Below are positions 51,702-61,821 of a DNA stretch of 64,000 nucleotides, piece after piece; the first letter of the stretch is position 1, and each line of letters opens with the position of its first letter. The stretch is taken from positions 1 to 64,000 of the forward strand of contig NZ_QGMY01000016.1 in assembly GCF_003173355.1 (NCBI RefSeq), in the 5' to 3' direction. Below the pieces are notes generated by a model that did no database searches, was not told where the DNA came from, and was given only the letters and a program-made list of their open reading frames with translations. The position numbers and the translations under genes were made by a program. Source of the DNA: Methanospirillum lacunae (GTDB lineage: Archaea > Halobacteriota > Methanomicrobia > Methanomicrobiales > Methanospirillaceae).

Positions 51702-52634
51702 ATGGAATTAAGACCCGTAATACTCCTTATCCTTTTGAGTATCCTTTTCATTATACCATCTCCAGTGGCAGCAGCCCAGAATGAATCATCCACCTTTGAT
51801 CTTGCCATTTCGGATCTGCATTCTGCTCCATCAGGAGCCCCGGGAAGCCCGCTATACACATGGTTTACAGTAACAAACAAGGGCACCAGGATATCAATGA
51901 CCGATACAGTCACGCTGTACCTTTCAACAGACAAAAACATTACAACAGCAGATTACCCCATCGGCGAGACAGAAATTTCGTTTATCCGTCCCGGAAATTC
52001 AGTGGAAACAGGCCTTATCGGAAAAGTGCCAGATACCATACCTGCTGGAAAATACTACGCCGGTGCATTGCTCACGATCAAGTTTACACTCCTCAAAGAT
52101 GCCAACGAAAGCGATAACAGCATAAGTAGTAACCTGGTCACCATCAACAATACCTATACCCGTCCCCAGGATTGGTACAATGAACGGATATCAGAGCTTG
52201 TACTAAATTATACAAATGCCGAACGTGTTAAGAGAAACCTGACCGAGTTGAAACGGGACTCTGCACTTGATGTTGTTGCAGAGGATCAGAGCCAGGATAT
52301 GGCAGATCGCCAGTTCTTTGATCATGTAAACCCATCTGGCGAAAACCCAATCGACAGGGCAACACGTCACGGATACAACCAGACGCGATACCTCCCGAAC
52401 GGGAAGAAGTTCTATGGTATTAGTGAAAATATTGTAAAGATTCCAATCGGCGATGTATACCAGTTTGGAAAGATAAATCCAGATGACCCTGATCAGGTGG
52501 CATCAGTTGCAATTCAGTCATTTATGAACAGTATCTCTCACAAAACCACATTGCTACTTCCAGAATTCAGAGTGATCGGACTCGGAACATCATTTGATGG
52601 AACAAGTTACTACATCACCCAGAACTTCTTCTAA
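51702..52634 (+). CDS. Secreted CARDB-CAP domain protein
   Basis: A 310-residue exported protein. A signal peptide (about 1-25) is followed by a CARDB-type beta domain (about 30-140, DLAISDLHSAPSGAPG). A CAP/SCP (PR-1-like) domain covers about 165-310 with LVLNYTNAERVKRNLTELKRD, the HVNPSGENPIDRA segment and the GISENI strand. CAP proteins of archaea and bacteria are secreted and mostly of unknown activity. It carries several sequons, and no anchor is visible. Confidence 0.88.
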   Translation: MELRPVILLILLSILFIIPSPVAAAQNESSTFDLAISDLHSAPSGAPGSPLYTWFTVTNKGTRISMTDTVTLYLSTDKNITTADYPIGETEISFIRPGNSVETGLIGKVPDTIPAGKYYAGALLTIKFTLLKDANESDNSISSNLVTINNTYTRPQDWYNERISELVLNYTNAERVKRNLTELKRDSALDVVAEDQSQDMADRQFFDHVNPSGENPIDRATRHGYNQTRYLPNGKKFYGISENIVKIPIGDVYQFGKINPDDPDQVASVAIQSFMNSISHKTTLLLPEFRVIGLGTSFDGTSYYITQNFF

Positions 52635-52669
52635 TTTTTTTTGACGAAAGTGGTAAAAAGAGAACGGGT

Positions 52670-54964
52670 TTACACCCTGAATCGATGAATCTCATTCTTC
52701 AGTTCACTGGTGAGATCGCCAACTTCCACTATTGCGCTGTTGATCTCCTCAACCGAAGCACTGACCTGTTCAGCAAGGGTTGAGAGTTCTTCAACCTGCT
52801 TCAGATTATCCCCGGTCAGTTTGATTCCTTCCTGTGCCGTGTTAACAACCGAAGACGAAATATTAGCCTGCTCTTCGATAGCCTTAACAATCTCCCGCAT
52901 ATCACGGGTTACTTCGGATGCTCCATTTACCATCTGATTGAGCGCTTCAATGGTCTTGGTCACACTATCCACCCCATGTGCAATTTCCGAATGTGAGGAA
53001 CGGATTGCAGTTGATGTCTTCTCACTACTCCGCTGGATGGCATTGATAACATCAGAAATATGATCGGTTGCTTTGCGGGCGTCAGCAGCCAGGTTCTTGA
53101 CTTCACCTGCAACAACGGCAAACCCACGACCAGCATCCCCTGCCCGGGCAGCCTCTATTGCGGCATTGAGGGCCAGAAGATTGATCTGTCCGGCAATGTC
53201 ATTGATCATCTTCACAATCTTGTTGATCTCACGGATCTGATTGTTGAGTTCATCAATATCCTCAACACTCTCCTGGGCGATCCGCTTGACCACATCCATC
53301 CTGTCATTTGCTTCGTTGCCAAGGGACTGTGCTTCACTTCCCCGCACAGTAACATCCTGTGCATGTTTGAGGATCTCCTGAGAAGTGCTGGTAATCTCTT
53401 CATTTGAAGCAGAGAGGGTGGAGATCTGATCAGTAATATCCTCGATGTGAGCAATAAGGTCCTTTCCAGTCTCTGCAGATTGCTGGACAGTACGAACCAC
53501 CTGAAGGGTTGCTTTGGCGATAGATTCTGATCCTTTGTTGATCTCCTGCATCGTATCAGAAACCTGACCAGATACACGGTTAACTTCAAGAAGGGCATTT
53601 CGGAGAGCACCAACCGTCTTGACTGCGTCATTCTTGACTAACCCCAGAGGATCACCTTCTCTGACAATGATATCGGTAGTAAGATCACCGGAAGAAACTC
53701 TTTCAAAGGCCCCGGCAAGGTCCTTTGCACTGGTATCAAGTGCTGCCGTATGATCCTTAGCTTCCTGAATCATCCGCTGGATCTCTTTTTCTTTCCTGAT
53801 CTCTTCAGTCCGGTCCTTGTATGTGGACATCACACTGACCACCTGATCGTACTTGTCTAAAAGTGGGATGATGTCCTGTTCAATATGATGGACCCCGGCA
53901 GGGAACTCAACAACCAGATGACCGGTTACGGCTTTTTTCGTCCTCAGAGCATCCTTAAGTCCCATTCCCGTCTTTTCCAGGACCTTGAAGTCATGGGCTT
54001 TCATAGAAAGGAGTTGGTTCTCTGAGTACCCACTCATAAGAAGAAACGAGTCATTCACCTTGAGGATTCGCAGATTGAGATCCATGAGAAGCAAAGGAAG
54101 AGGATTCTGATTGATCATCGTCATCTCCTGTTGCTGGAGTTCACGTATTGTCTCCATCTGATCCTTTATTTCACGTTCAACGCGCTTGCGTTCGGTGATA
54201 TCCCGAAATGTTGCCTGTGTCCTCTTTCCTTCAGGAAGCTCAAGAACCTTCATTGTCACTTCTGCATCAAACGAAGTACCATCACCCCTGTTTAAGACAC
54301 ACTCAAAATTCTGGGGAATCCCTCGCAGTGCATCATCATAGTGCCTATTGAAGAAAAGAATTGACTCGGTCCCGTCAGGTTGCGTAGGTGGAGAGAGATC
54401 ACGGAGGTTTTTCCCAAGAATGTTTTCTTCCTGAATCCCAAAAATTTCCGAAGTTGTTGTGTTGCATTCAACGAGGGTATCTTTATCAAAGAGAGTTATG
54501 GCATCATAAGCTGCATTTATCATAGCGCGGTATTTTCGGGCCTCTGCCTCACGACGCCGATCATTCTCCCGGCTTTTTTTCCGGTTTTCTGATTCTCGAA
54601 TCTCACGCTGAATGACAGGGATAAGTGGCTTGAGATTTCCTTTAAAGATATAATCATGGGCCCCACTTTTCATCAGCGAGACAGCAGTATCCTCACCAAT
54701 CTCACCGGAAACAATGATGAATGGAATATCCAGGCCCCGTTTATTGAATTCCTGAAGAACATCGAGACCAGTAAACCCGGGAAGTGAGTAATCACAGAGG
54801 ACGACATCCCACTCCTTGGAGTCTAATGCATCACAGACTGATTGAAGAGTGTCCAGCCTCAGGAGATCTGTTGAATATCCACCTTTTTTTAATTCATGCA
54901 TTACCAGAAATGCATGATCCTCATTGTCCTCAATCAAAAGGACATGCAATTGTTCTGTTGCCAT
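52670..54964 (-). CDS. Soluble chemoreceptor with receiver and PAS domains
   Basis: A 764-residue cytoplasmic protein. Order of domains: a response-regulator receiver (about 5-125, phosphoacceptor Asp in LCDYSLP), a PAS domain (about 145-265), a second PAS (about 280-400), a HAMP-like segment with [10 protein letters not shown] (about 420-470), and a methyl-accepting signalling domain (about 500-764) with the hairpin tip [25 protein letters not shown]. No membrane segment is present. It would link a phosphorylation input and a small-molecule or redox sense to CheA/CheW. cheW lies divergent, 590 bases away; no cheA is in the window. Confidence 0.93.
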   Translation of the reverse strand: MATEQLHVLLIEDNEDHAFLVMHELKKGGYSTDLLRLDTLQSVCDALDSKEWDVVLCDYSLPGFTGLDVLQEFNKRGLDIPFIIVSGEIGEDTAVSLMKSGAHDYIFKGNLKPLIPVIQREIRESENRKKSRENDRRREAEARKYRAMINAAYDAITLFDKDTLVECNTTTSEIFGIQEENILGKNLRDLSPPTQPDGTESILFFNRHYDDALRGIPQNFECVLNRGDGTSFDAEVTMKVLELPEGKRTQATFRDITERKRVEREIKDQMETIRELQQQEMTMINQNPLPLLLMDLNLRILKVNDSFLLMSGYSENQLLSMKAHDFKVLEKTGMGLKDALRTKKAVTGHLVVEFPAGVHHIEQDIIPLLDKYDQVVSVMSTYKDRTEEIRKEKEIQRMIQEAKDHTAALDTSAKDLAGAFERVSSGDLTTDIIVREGDPLGLVKNDAVKTVGALRNALLEVNRVSGQVSDTMQEINKGSESIAKATLQVVRTVQQSAETGKDLIAHIEDITDQISTLSASNEEITSTSQEILKHAQDVTVRGSEAQSLGNEANDRMDVVKRIAQESVEDIDELNNQIREINKIVKMINDIAGQINLLALNAAIEAARAGDAGRGFAVVAGEVKNLAADARKATDHISDVINAIQRSSEKTSTAIRSSHSEIAHGVDSVTKTIEALNQMVNGASEVTRDMREIVKAIEEQANISSSVVNTAQEGIKLTGDNLKQVEELSTLAEQVSASVEEINSAIVEVGDLTSELKNEIHRFRV

Positions 54965-55555
54965 TATTTATCCCTGAGTTACTATAGATCAACACTCTCG
55001 CAGCGCAAATAATAATAATCTCGCACGACTCACATTAAAGACTTTTTTTATTACCCATGTAGAGTATGGTCATGCGGCACCTACCCATCCACATCAAAAA
55101 TAACCATAGCCTTCGCGCGAGATGAAAGACGACAATCTAGATTTCAAGTGTTTAAAAAAAATATCTTTTTTGCTGAATATCAAAATTAAATTTTTATTTC
55201 TGAATCTTTTTTAATAAGAAGCCCGATAAAAAGTATTCTAAATCCAAAGGATATAATTTACCCAAGTGACTTGAGCGGTGATTATAACATCAGAATCGTG
55301 CATCAGGGAGAAATGAGGAGATATATTTCATACTAAAATAAAAAGTATTATATATCGGACAGAAAAATCAATTAATTGTCAGGGAAACTTCTGTGGACAT
55401 ATCAGGCATGAGATATCCGGGGGGTTTTGAACACATATAGGCAGGTGTTATTTCTCCTGCCTTTCCACATTCCCTGATATATGAAAAGTGTGCCTTTTTT
55501 GTTTATCTGATCACAAAGGTTGAAACCCTCACACGGTAAACTCACTCACGATAAG
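54965..55555. other. Long AT-rich divergent intergenic region
   Basis: About 590 bases with no supported gene between the chemoreceptor and cheW. It holds several TATA-like elements (ATTATATATCGG near 55350 and GATATATGAAA near 55485), poly-A/T runs, and the inverted repeat at 55439-55462. Only a 7-codon ORF follows a GGGAGA site near 55310. The length is unusual for this gene-dense window and suggests regulatory sites or an unrecognised small RNA. Confidence 0.5.
55439..55462 (+). promoter_or_regulatory. Inverted repeat upstream of cheW
   Basis: AGGCAGG (55439-55445) and CCTGCCT (55456-55462) form perfect arms about ten bases apart, some 95 bases ahead of the cheW start. No T-run follows, so an operator or RNA hairpin is likelier than a terminator. 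Confidence 0.35.
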
Positions 55556-56065
55556 ATGGCTGTCGATATTCTTGAGTTTGATCTGGGGGGAGAATCATAT
55601 GCCATGGATATTCAGATTGCACGTGAGATCGTTGAGATGCTCCCCATCACCCCAATCCCACGAGCTCCCGGCCATGTCACCGGACTTCTAAACCTGCGTG
55701 GTGAGATCACAACAATAATTAATATCCATCATCTTCTTGGAATAAAGCCTGCCAAACAACGGGAAGAACAGAATATCATGGTATTGATCCCGGATGTATT
55801 TGAGAATACAAGTGTAGGGATGATCGTTGATGAGGTCCATAGCGTTCTCACCGTTGATGAGAAAGATATTGATACTAATGTCAAGGGTGTGAATGCAGAA
55901 CTAGCGGATTATGTCCATGGCATCATTAAACTCTCTCATGATGACGGGGTTAAGACAGAAGCCGAGGATACTGATAAGGAGAGTAAGAAACGACTGATTA
56001 TCTGGATTGATGTCAGGAAGATACTGACCGAGACGATTGAGAGTCCGGGATCACGTCAGGAATAA
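55556..56065 (+). CDS. cheW: Chemotaxis adaptor CheW
   Basis: A 169-residue CheW-fold protein that couples receptors to the CheA kinase. The DILEFDLGGESYAMDI start, the ITPIPRAPGHVTGLLNLRGEI centre and the IVDEVHSVLTV strand are family hallmarks. An acidic insert (about 125-150, DDGVKTEAEDTDKESKK) lengthens the usual protein. The ATG at 55556 is chosen; a TTG at 55520 would add twelve residues. It is divergent from the chemoreceptor, its likely partner. Confidence 0.88.
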   Translation: MAVDILEFDLGGESYAMDIQIAREIVEMLPITPIPRAPGHVTGLLNLRGEITTIINIHHLLGIKPAKQREEQNIMVLIPDVFENTSVGMIVDEVHSVLTVDEKDIDTNVKGVNAELADYVHGIIKLSHDDGVKTEAEDTDKESKKRLIIWIDVRKILTETIESPGSRQE

Positions 56066-56142
56066 CTTTTTTTCTTGTTCGAGAGACAAAAAGATTTTTT
56101 TTTTTGAATTGGATTTTTTGGATAAATGAAGGGATTTGGGGA

Positions 56143-57801
56143 TTACATCCCCATGCCGCCCATTCCACCCATACCGCCCATGCCTCCCATCTCATCCATA
56201 CCACCTGGTGGCATGGCCGGGGCTGCTGACTTTGCAGAGGCGATGATATCGTCAATCCTGAGGATCATGATTGCTGCTTCTGCAGCGCTGGCAATTGCCT
56301 GGGTCTTGACACGCAGTGGCTCAACGACTCCTTCCTTCTGCATATCAGATGGTTTTGCTTCGAAGACATTGAGTCCGACAGTTTTCTGCCCTTTCTCATG
56401 TGCTGCACGAAGCTCAACAAGCATATCGATTGGATCTAGACCTGCGTTCTCAGCGAGAGTCCGGGGGATGATCTCAAGTGCTGATGCAAATGCCTCGATT
56501 GCGAGCTGGGCACGGCCACCAACAGTTGCTGCGTATTCACGGAGACGGAGTGAGAGTTCAGTTTCTGGTGCTCCTCCACCGGCTACACACTTCTTGTCCT
56601 CGAGAACAACACCAACTACACGAATTGCATCCTCGAATGCACGTTCAAGTTCTGCAACAACATGCTCAGTTCCACCACGGATGATGATTGAGACTGCCTT
56701 GGGGTTTTTGCACTCCTCGACAAAGATCATCTCTTCGCCTGAGATCTTACGTTCCTCAACAATTCCTGCAAATCCGAGTTCTGAGTCTGAGATTGCATCG
56801 ATGCTGGAGACGATTGCTGCTCCGGTTGCCCGGGCAAGTTTCTCCATATCACTCTTCTTGACACGGCGAACTGCGAGGATGCCTGCCTTTGAGAGGTAGT
56901 GCTGTGCAATGTCATCAATACCCTTCTGGCAGAAGACGACCTTTGCACCGCTCTTGATCACCTTGTCGGTGATGCTCTTGATCATCCGCTCTTCCTCATC
57001 GAGGAATGCCTGGAGTTGATCAGGGCTGGTGATGTTGATCTCGGCGTCAACTTCAGTTTTCTTGAACTCAATTGCCGCGTTCAGGAGCATGATCTTCGCC
57101 TTGTTGATGCTGCTTGGCATACCAGGGTGGACACGCTCCTTGTCAATGACCATTCCAAGAACTATCTCTGAGTCTTCGATTGATCCGCCGACTTTCTTCT
57201 CGATCTTGATATTTTCGGTGTCAACAGTTCCATCGGTCTCTGCGACCATGGTCACTGCCTTGACAACAAGGTCACAAAGACTGTCCTTTGAGGCTTCTGC
57301 ACCCTTTCCGGTCATTGCAGTCTCGGCGATCTTCTTCAGGATCTTTACATCCTTTGGCTTTACGTCGATTGCAAAGCCCTTGAGAAGGTCCTGTGCCTTT
57401 TCTGCTGCCATCCGGTATCCGTGAGCGATAACGGTAGGGTGCACATCCTGTTCAAGAAGTTCTTCTGAACGCTTGAGTAATTCACCTGCAATTACAACTG
57501 CAGTTGTGGTACCGTCACCGACCTCATCATCCTGGGTCTTGGCAACTTCTACCATCATCTTTGCAGCCGGGTGCTCGATGTCCATCTCTTTGAGGATTGT
57601 TACACCATCGTTGGTAATGACGACATCACCGATGGTATCGACGAGCATCTTGTCCATGCCCTTGGGTCCTAGGGTTGTCCGGACTGCGTTGGCAACCGCC
57701 TTTGCGGCGGCGATGTTCATTCCCTGGGCATCGCGCCCACGGGTGCGTGAACTGCCTTCTTTAAGAATAAGAATTGGTTGTCCTCCAAGCTGTGTAGACA
57801 T
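56143..57801 (-). CDS. thsA: Thermosome subunit (group II chaperonin)
   Basis: A 552-residue chaperonin that folds proteins in a two-ring complex. ATP-binding signatures [11 protein letters not shown] and [15 protein letters not shown] lie in the N-terminal equatorial domain and [10 protein letters not shown] in the C-terminal one. The tail is a run of GGM repeats ([14 protein letters not shown]), usual in archaeal thermosomes. GGTGAT lies five bases before the ATG. It is preceded by its own TATA box although the COG1395 regulator gene ends only 52 bases upstream on the same strand. Confidence 0.97.
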   Translation of the reverse strand: MSTQLGGQPILILKEGSSRTRGRDAQGMNIAAAKAVANAVRTTLGPKGMDKMLVDTIGDVVITNDGVTILKEMDIEHPAAKMMVEVAKTQDDEVGDGTTTAVVIAGELLKRSEELLEQDVHPTVIAHGYRMAAEKAQDLLKGFAIDVKPKDVKILKKIAETAMTGKGAEASKDSLCDLVVKAVTMVAETDGTVDTENIKIEKKVGGSIEDSEIVLGMVIDKERVHPGMPSSINKAKIMLLNAAIEFKKTEVDAEINITSPDQLQAFLDEEERMIKSITDKVIKSGAKVVFCQKGIDDIAQHYLSKAGILAVRRVKKSDMEKLARATGAAIVSSIDAISDSELGFAGIVEERKISGEEMIFVEECKNPKAVSIIIRGGTEHVVAELERAFEDAIRVVGVVLEDKKCVAGGGAPETELSLRLREYAATVGGRAQLAIEAFASALEIIPRTLAENAGLDPIDMLVELRAAHEKGQKTVGLNVFEAKPSDMQKEGVVEPLRVKTQAIASAAEAAIMILRIDDIIASAKSAAPAMPPGGMDEMGGMGGMGGMGGMGM

Positions 57802-57840
57802 ACAGAATCACCACGTGTAGGATAAGGTTGTTTAGTGGTT

Positions 57841-57850
57841 CTATATAATG
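57841..57850 (-). promoter_or_regulatory. TATA box of the thermosome gene
   Basis: CATTATATAG on the minus strand, centred about 45 bases before the ATG at 57801, predicts a leader near 20 bases. It sits just past the stop codon of the upstream regulator gene, giving the chaperonin an independent promoter. Confidence 0.55.
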
Positions 57851-57853
57851 ATT

Positions 57854-58771
57854 TCAGTTTAGAATGACATTGAGAAGATCATCTGCTTCTTCCATTGAAA
57901 GAAGGTCCTCTTCTCCAAGCATCAGGGTTTTGCCGATTCTGCGCTTGCGCTGATCGTCAGTCATGATGCACATGGCATGGGAACGGGTTACCTGTGAGAT
58001 ATTACCAATAATTCCTGCCCGTTTCGAAAGTTTCTGGGATCTCCCATACCCGGTAAGGATGGTATGATCTTCATATCTGATCAAGGCCTGGAAGGGCGCA
58101 CGGCTCATCATCTGCAGGTGCATCCCCATCTCTTCAATAAAGGGCTGGATCGGAATGTCTTCTGCAGGAAGAGAGAAATCAGAAGGGATCTGGGGAGTAT
58201 AAACCAGCAGATCAATGGGCTCCACGACACCGCTGTCAAAGGTCTCCTCGATTCTGATGGCAATGTCAATAGTAGTGCCCATACCGGCTTCGTATTTAGC
58301 AACAGTGCGGCGGGAAACTCCCAGAACCTGACCTAGATCTCCAAGGGAGAGGTTATTTAGTTCACGAAGTTCACGCAGTTTTTCTCCGCTGATATTCACA
58401 TAAAGACCGCCAGGTGAGGCGTAAATAAGAGGTGGAGATCCATCTACAAAGAAATCGTGAAGAGTGGCATAATTTATTGCGGATATCCCATATCTGACGT
58501 ATACAGCCCCCCGCTCAAGTTCTGCATCACGGGCACGCTCACCAACGACAAGCGGAGTACCACCGAGGTTTCGGGATATTTGATCAAGATCGCGTGCGTT
58601 CTCTTCGGTGATGCTGTCAATATGAGATATGACCTTCAGAACAACTATCTGACTACCGTTATTGGCGATTAAATCAAAACTCTTGGGCCTCATTGCAAAG
58701 AGTTCTGAAACATCATATCCAGCCATCATCATAACGCTGATGGCATTCTGGAGCAGACGGTCCTGTGACAT
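57854..58771 (-). CDS. COG1395-type HTH transcriptional regulator
   Basis: A 305-residue archaeal regulator. The N-terminal part (about 1-110) resembles a nuclease-like or PD-D/E-like fold seen in this family (FDLIANNGSQIVVLKV). A Cro/XRE-type helix-turn-helix follows at about 125-180 (LSLGDLGQVLGVSRRTVAKYE), then a C-terminal domain unique to the family. The conserved placement before chaperonin genes is not something I can verify; here it lies 52 bases upstream of the thermosome on the same strand and might regulate it. Confidence 0.85.
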   Translation of the reverse strand: MSQDRLLQNAISVMMMAGYDVSELFAMRPKSFDLIANNGSQIVVLKVISHIDSITEENARDLDQISRNLGGTPLVVGERARDAELERGAVYVRYGISAINYATLHDFFVDGSPPLIYASPGGLYVNISGEKLRELRELNNLSLGDLGQVLGVSRRTVAKYEAGMGTTIDIAIRIEETFDSGVVEPIDLLVYTPQIPSDFSLPAEDIPIQPFIEEMGMHLQMMSRAPFQALIRYEDHTILTGYGRSQKLSKRAGIIGNISQVTRSHAMCIMTDDQRKRRIGKTLMLGEEDLLSMEEADDLLNVILN

Positions 58772-58880
58772 TCCTTTAGTTACTTTGTATTGGTTAAAAG
58801 AGTAATAAGAATATGGTATCAGGTGAATTGAGCAGGTTTATTCAATAATCCAAAAGATAGTTATATCCACTCGTGTTTAT

Positions 58881-60275
58881 ATGAAATTCATCTCTGCTAA
58901 TCTGAACAGATATGACATTATCTTTCTTTTGTTCCTCAGTTTTTACATTCTGTTTTTTTCCTGGTATTCAATCCTCAAACTGAATACTTTCCAGATGAAT
59001 CATGACCTGGGAATTTTTAGCCAGGCCCTCTGGTCTACAGTAACAGAAGGAACTTTTTTCTTCAACTCACTTGAAAACACAATCAATGCCGGTGTAACAT
59101 CCCATTTCGGTGTGCATACTTCTCCGATACTCGCGGCGCTTCTCCCGGTATATGCCCTGGCTCCGGGAGTTAAGACACTCCTGGTAGTACAATCAATCCT
59201 TCTTGGTCTGGGAGCAGTGCCAATCTATCTGACAGCAAAAAAAATCCTCGGGAACCCAGGTGCTCTTATTATCTCTCTCGTTTACTTCCTGTACCCGGGT
59301 CTCCATGGAGTGAACCTGACAGACTTTCACGAAATAGCATTTCTTCCGCTATTTCTGGGATTTTTCTTATATGCCTGTGTACTGCAGAGAACCAGATGGA
59401 TTTTTCTTTTCGGGTTGCTTTGCCTGTTGATCAAAGAGGATGTCGCAGTCATCATTCTTTGTGCATCGCTCTACGGCGTATATGTGAGCAGAATTCAAAA
59501 CAGGATCTGTTTTAAAACGTTTCTCGTCCTTTCCATTATATCTGCTGCATGGGTAATTGCTGCATTTTTTGTCATCATGCCAGCTTTCAGCCCGGTGCAT
59601 GAACTGATCTCTACAACCTTCATTTCACAGTACTATCAGTTGGGTACACATTCTGATTTTGACCAGATGCCCAGGATCATATACTTCATAGAATTATTTG
59701 GACCACTCCTGTTTCTCCCATTATTATCACCTGAAATTCTGATCATCTCCATTCCCTCATTTGCAGAAATTTTCCTTTCACAATCAGGTTTTTTTAACAT
59801 CGGTGCACAGTATTCATCATTAGTGGTCATGCCACTCTTTTTTGCAACCATCTTCTCTCTCAGAAAAATTCAGAAAAAAACCGATGGGAACACACATCAC
59901 TTCTTTGAGATCCTTCTTATTGGTCTTGTGGCAAGCAGTGTAATTTCCTGTTGTATTTACTCCCCGGCAGTAACAATCAACGCTATTCTTGATGCTCCTG
60001 AAGATATGCATGCAGATTCAGACTGGTTTATAAAGGGAGTGTCACAGATCCCGGATACTGCATCTGTGTCCACTCAGGCAAATCTGGTACCATTCTTTTC
60101 AGACAGGATGAATGTTTATGAAGACCAGATCAATAATGCTGACTATATAGTGTTTTTAACAAAGTTTGTGAACTCAAAGCCATACGTTGATGGGATACAG
60201 GATATTACCCGTTCATATCGATGTATTTACAAAGAAAACGGCCTGTATATCTTCAAACAAACCTCTCTCACATAA
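58881..60275 (+). CDS. DUF2079 integral membrane protein
   Basis: A 464-residue membrane protein of the DUF2079 family, related to GT-C glycosyltransferases. Characteristic are NHDLGIFSQALWS in the first external loop and HFGVHTSPILAALLPVY after it. About nine hydrophobic segments follow and the C-terminal external part is short. Members are thought to transfer sugars or lipids outside the cell, but no substrate is known. It stands alone, divergent from the COG1395 regulator. Confidence 0.85.
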   Translation: MKFISANLNRYDIIFLLFLSFYILFFSWYSILKLNTFQMNHDLGIFSQALWSTVTEGTFFFNSLENTINAGVTSHFGVHTSPILAALLPVYALAPGVKTLLVVQSILLGLGAVPIYLTAKKILGNPGALIISLVYFLYPGLHGVNLTDFHEIAFLPLFLGFFLYACVLQRTRWIFLFGLLCLLIKEDVAVIILCASLYGVYVSRIQNRICFKTFLVLSIISAAWVIAAFFVIMPAFSPVHELISTTFISQYYQLGTHSDFDQMPRIIYFIELFGPLLFLPLLSPEILIISIPSFAEIFLSQSGFFNIGAQYSSLVVMPLFFATIFSLRKIQKKTDGNTHHFFEILLIGLVASSVISCCIYSPAVTINAILDAPEDMHADSDWFIKGVSQIPDTASVSTQANLVPFFSDRMNVYEDQINNADYIVFLTKFVNSKPYVDGIQDITRSYRCIYKENGLYIFKQTSLT

Positions 60276-60335
60276 AATCTTAAGGATTGTTGTAGGAATT
60301 GATAAAATATTTTCTAGTTTTTTAGACGGTGAGAA

Positions 60336-61604
60336 TTGCCAGAAAATACTGAATTCTGGATCGGTGTTGATGACACAGACTCTCCAGAGGGAATGTGTAC
60401 AACATGGCTTGGAGCAAAACTTATCAGGGATCTTCGTGTTTTAGGTTTTTCGATCTACGAAGCACGCTTGATAAGGCTAAATCCGACTATTCCCTTCCGG
60501 ACAAGGGGAAACGCTGCTATTGCCATCAGGGCCCGAGGGGATCCTGGTGTTGCGTTTACTCAAGCATGCAGCCTTGTCAGTGCATATGCAGACTTGAAGT
60601 GCGAAAAAACACATCCAGGAGTAGTTGTCGCAAAGGAGCAACTTCCTTCTGACTTCTACTTTAAAGCAGTAACGTCTGTTTGTTCAATCTCTGAAGTTGA
60701 AGAACTCCTTAAAGAGCACGCTTTAGCCTGGAAGGGATATAAACTAGGACGGGGACTCATTGGAGCTACAGCCGCAATTGCTTCTGTTCTTCCGGATCAT
60801 ACATGGGAATATCTGGCTTACCGTGAAGAGACACGATGGGCCACACCCCGTGATGTCAATCATAACAGTCTCTTCATAGCAGATGAAGAGACAGCACCCC
60901 ATACCTGGGATACTGTCGACTGGGAACGGGGTTCTGTTGTCTGTGTCCCTCATTCACCTGATCCGGTCCTCTATGGCATACGTGGTGATTCTCCATTTGC
61001 AGTTGCCCATGCTGTTTCATGCATTAGATCAGAGCCATTTCCCTGGGGACAGATCTGGCTTACAAATCAGGGAACCGATGCACACCTGCTTGAAGGAACA
61101 ATCGGATCACTGAATGAGAACTCGTCGTACAGGATATGTGGAACTGTTTTGCATCCTCCGATCACAGGAACAGGCGGTCATGTCAGCCTGGTCATTGGAA
61201 ATGGAGGGAAAGAACTCACCTGCATGGCATTTGAACCAACGAAAGGTTTCAGACAACTGGTGAGATCCCTTATTCCTGGAGATCAAATCATTGCGGTCGG
61301 CTCATTCCTAAACGGTACTTTAAATCTTGAAAAATTCTGCCTCTGTTCGATGGAGAGAGACGAGGTTAAATCAGCACCATTCTGCAGTAAATGCCAGAAG
61401 CAGATGACCAGTGCCGGAGCAGGTAAAGGATACAAGTGCAGAAAGTGCGGGGCGAAAGCCCCGACTCCGGAAACAATAATCAGAGATCGGGAGATCCTCA
61501 CCGGATGGTATGAAGTCCCTCCAACAGCCCGCAGACACCTTGCACGACCCCTTATCAGGGGAAAAGAAGTCTTCAGGGAAGGTTCTTTTCAATCTGTATC
61601 CTAA
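60336..61604 (+). CDS. tiaS: tRNA(Ile2) 2-agmatinylcytidine synthetase
   Basis: A 422-residue enzyme that attaches agmatine to C34 of tRNA-Ile2 so that it reads AUA codons. The N-terminal kinase-like domain has WIGVDDTDSPEGMCTTW, the signature of the family. An OB-fold (about 270-345) and a C-terminal zinc ribbon (CSKC and CRKC, about 352-370) follow. The start is a TTG at 60336: an in-frame TGA lies at 60330-60332, no ATG precedes the conserved DDTDS, and GGTGA sits just upstream. Essential in most archaea. Confidence 0.93.
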   Translation: MPENTEFWIGVDDTDSPEGMCTTWLGAKLIRDLRVLGFSIYEARLIRLNPTIPFRTRGNAAIAIRARGDPGVAFTQACSLVSAYADLKCEKTHPGVVVAKEQLPSDFYFKAVTSVCSISEVEELLKEHALAWKGYKLGRGLIGATAAIASVLPDHTWEYLAYREETRWATPRDVNHNSLFIADEETAPHTWDTVDWERGSVVCVPHSPDPVLYGIRGDSPFAVAHAVSCIRSEPFPWGQIWLTNQGTDAHLLEGTIGSLNENSSYRICGTVLHPPITGTGGHVSLVIGNGGKELTCMAFEPTKGFRQLVRSLIPGDQIIAVGSFLNGTLNLEKFCLCSMERDEVKSAPFCSKCQKQMTSAGAGKGYKCRKCGAKAPTPETIIRDREILTGWYEVPPTARRHLARPLIRGKEVFREGSFQSVS

Positions 61605-61614
61605 CTCTTCAGAC

Positions 61615-61803
61615 ATGCCGGCAGTTCAGATTACCATGGCAGAAGGAAGAACACAGGATCAGAAGAGGGCGGTTGCCAGACGTGTTACCGATGTACTCGT
61701 CGAGGAACTGGGTGTATCTCCTGATGCAATAACCGTATACATCTACGAAATCGGGCGGGATCATATTGCTAAATCAGGAGTATTCCTTTCAGATACAGCA
61801 TAA
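61615..61803 (+). CDS. 4-oxalocrotonate tautomerase family protein
   Basis: A 62-residue tautomerase. After Met removal Pro1 is the catalytic base (PAVQITMAEGRT), and the C-terminal part ITVYIYEIGRDHIAKSG fits the family. The ATG at 61615 is chosen because only this start exposes the proline; a longer frame from 61510 overlaps tiaS. The natural substrate in methanogens is unknown. Confidence 0.92.
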   Translation: MPAVQITMAEGRTQDQKRAVARRVTDVLVEELGVSPDAITVYIYEIGRDHIAKSGVFLSDTA

Positions 61804-61821
61804 CTCATCACCAGTTACTTG

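Noticed and set aside
56143-56210. Short tandem repeat of CCCATGCCGCC type
   Set aside because: It encodes the usual GGM tail of the thermosome, not an independent repeat element.
56126-56899. A 257-codon plus-strand frame rich in Pro, Ser and Ala
   Set aside because: It is the reverse strand of the thermosome gene; its Met/Pro/Ile runs mirror the GGM repeats and it has no ribosome-binding site.
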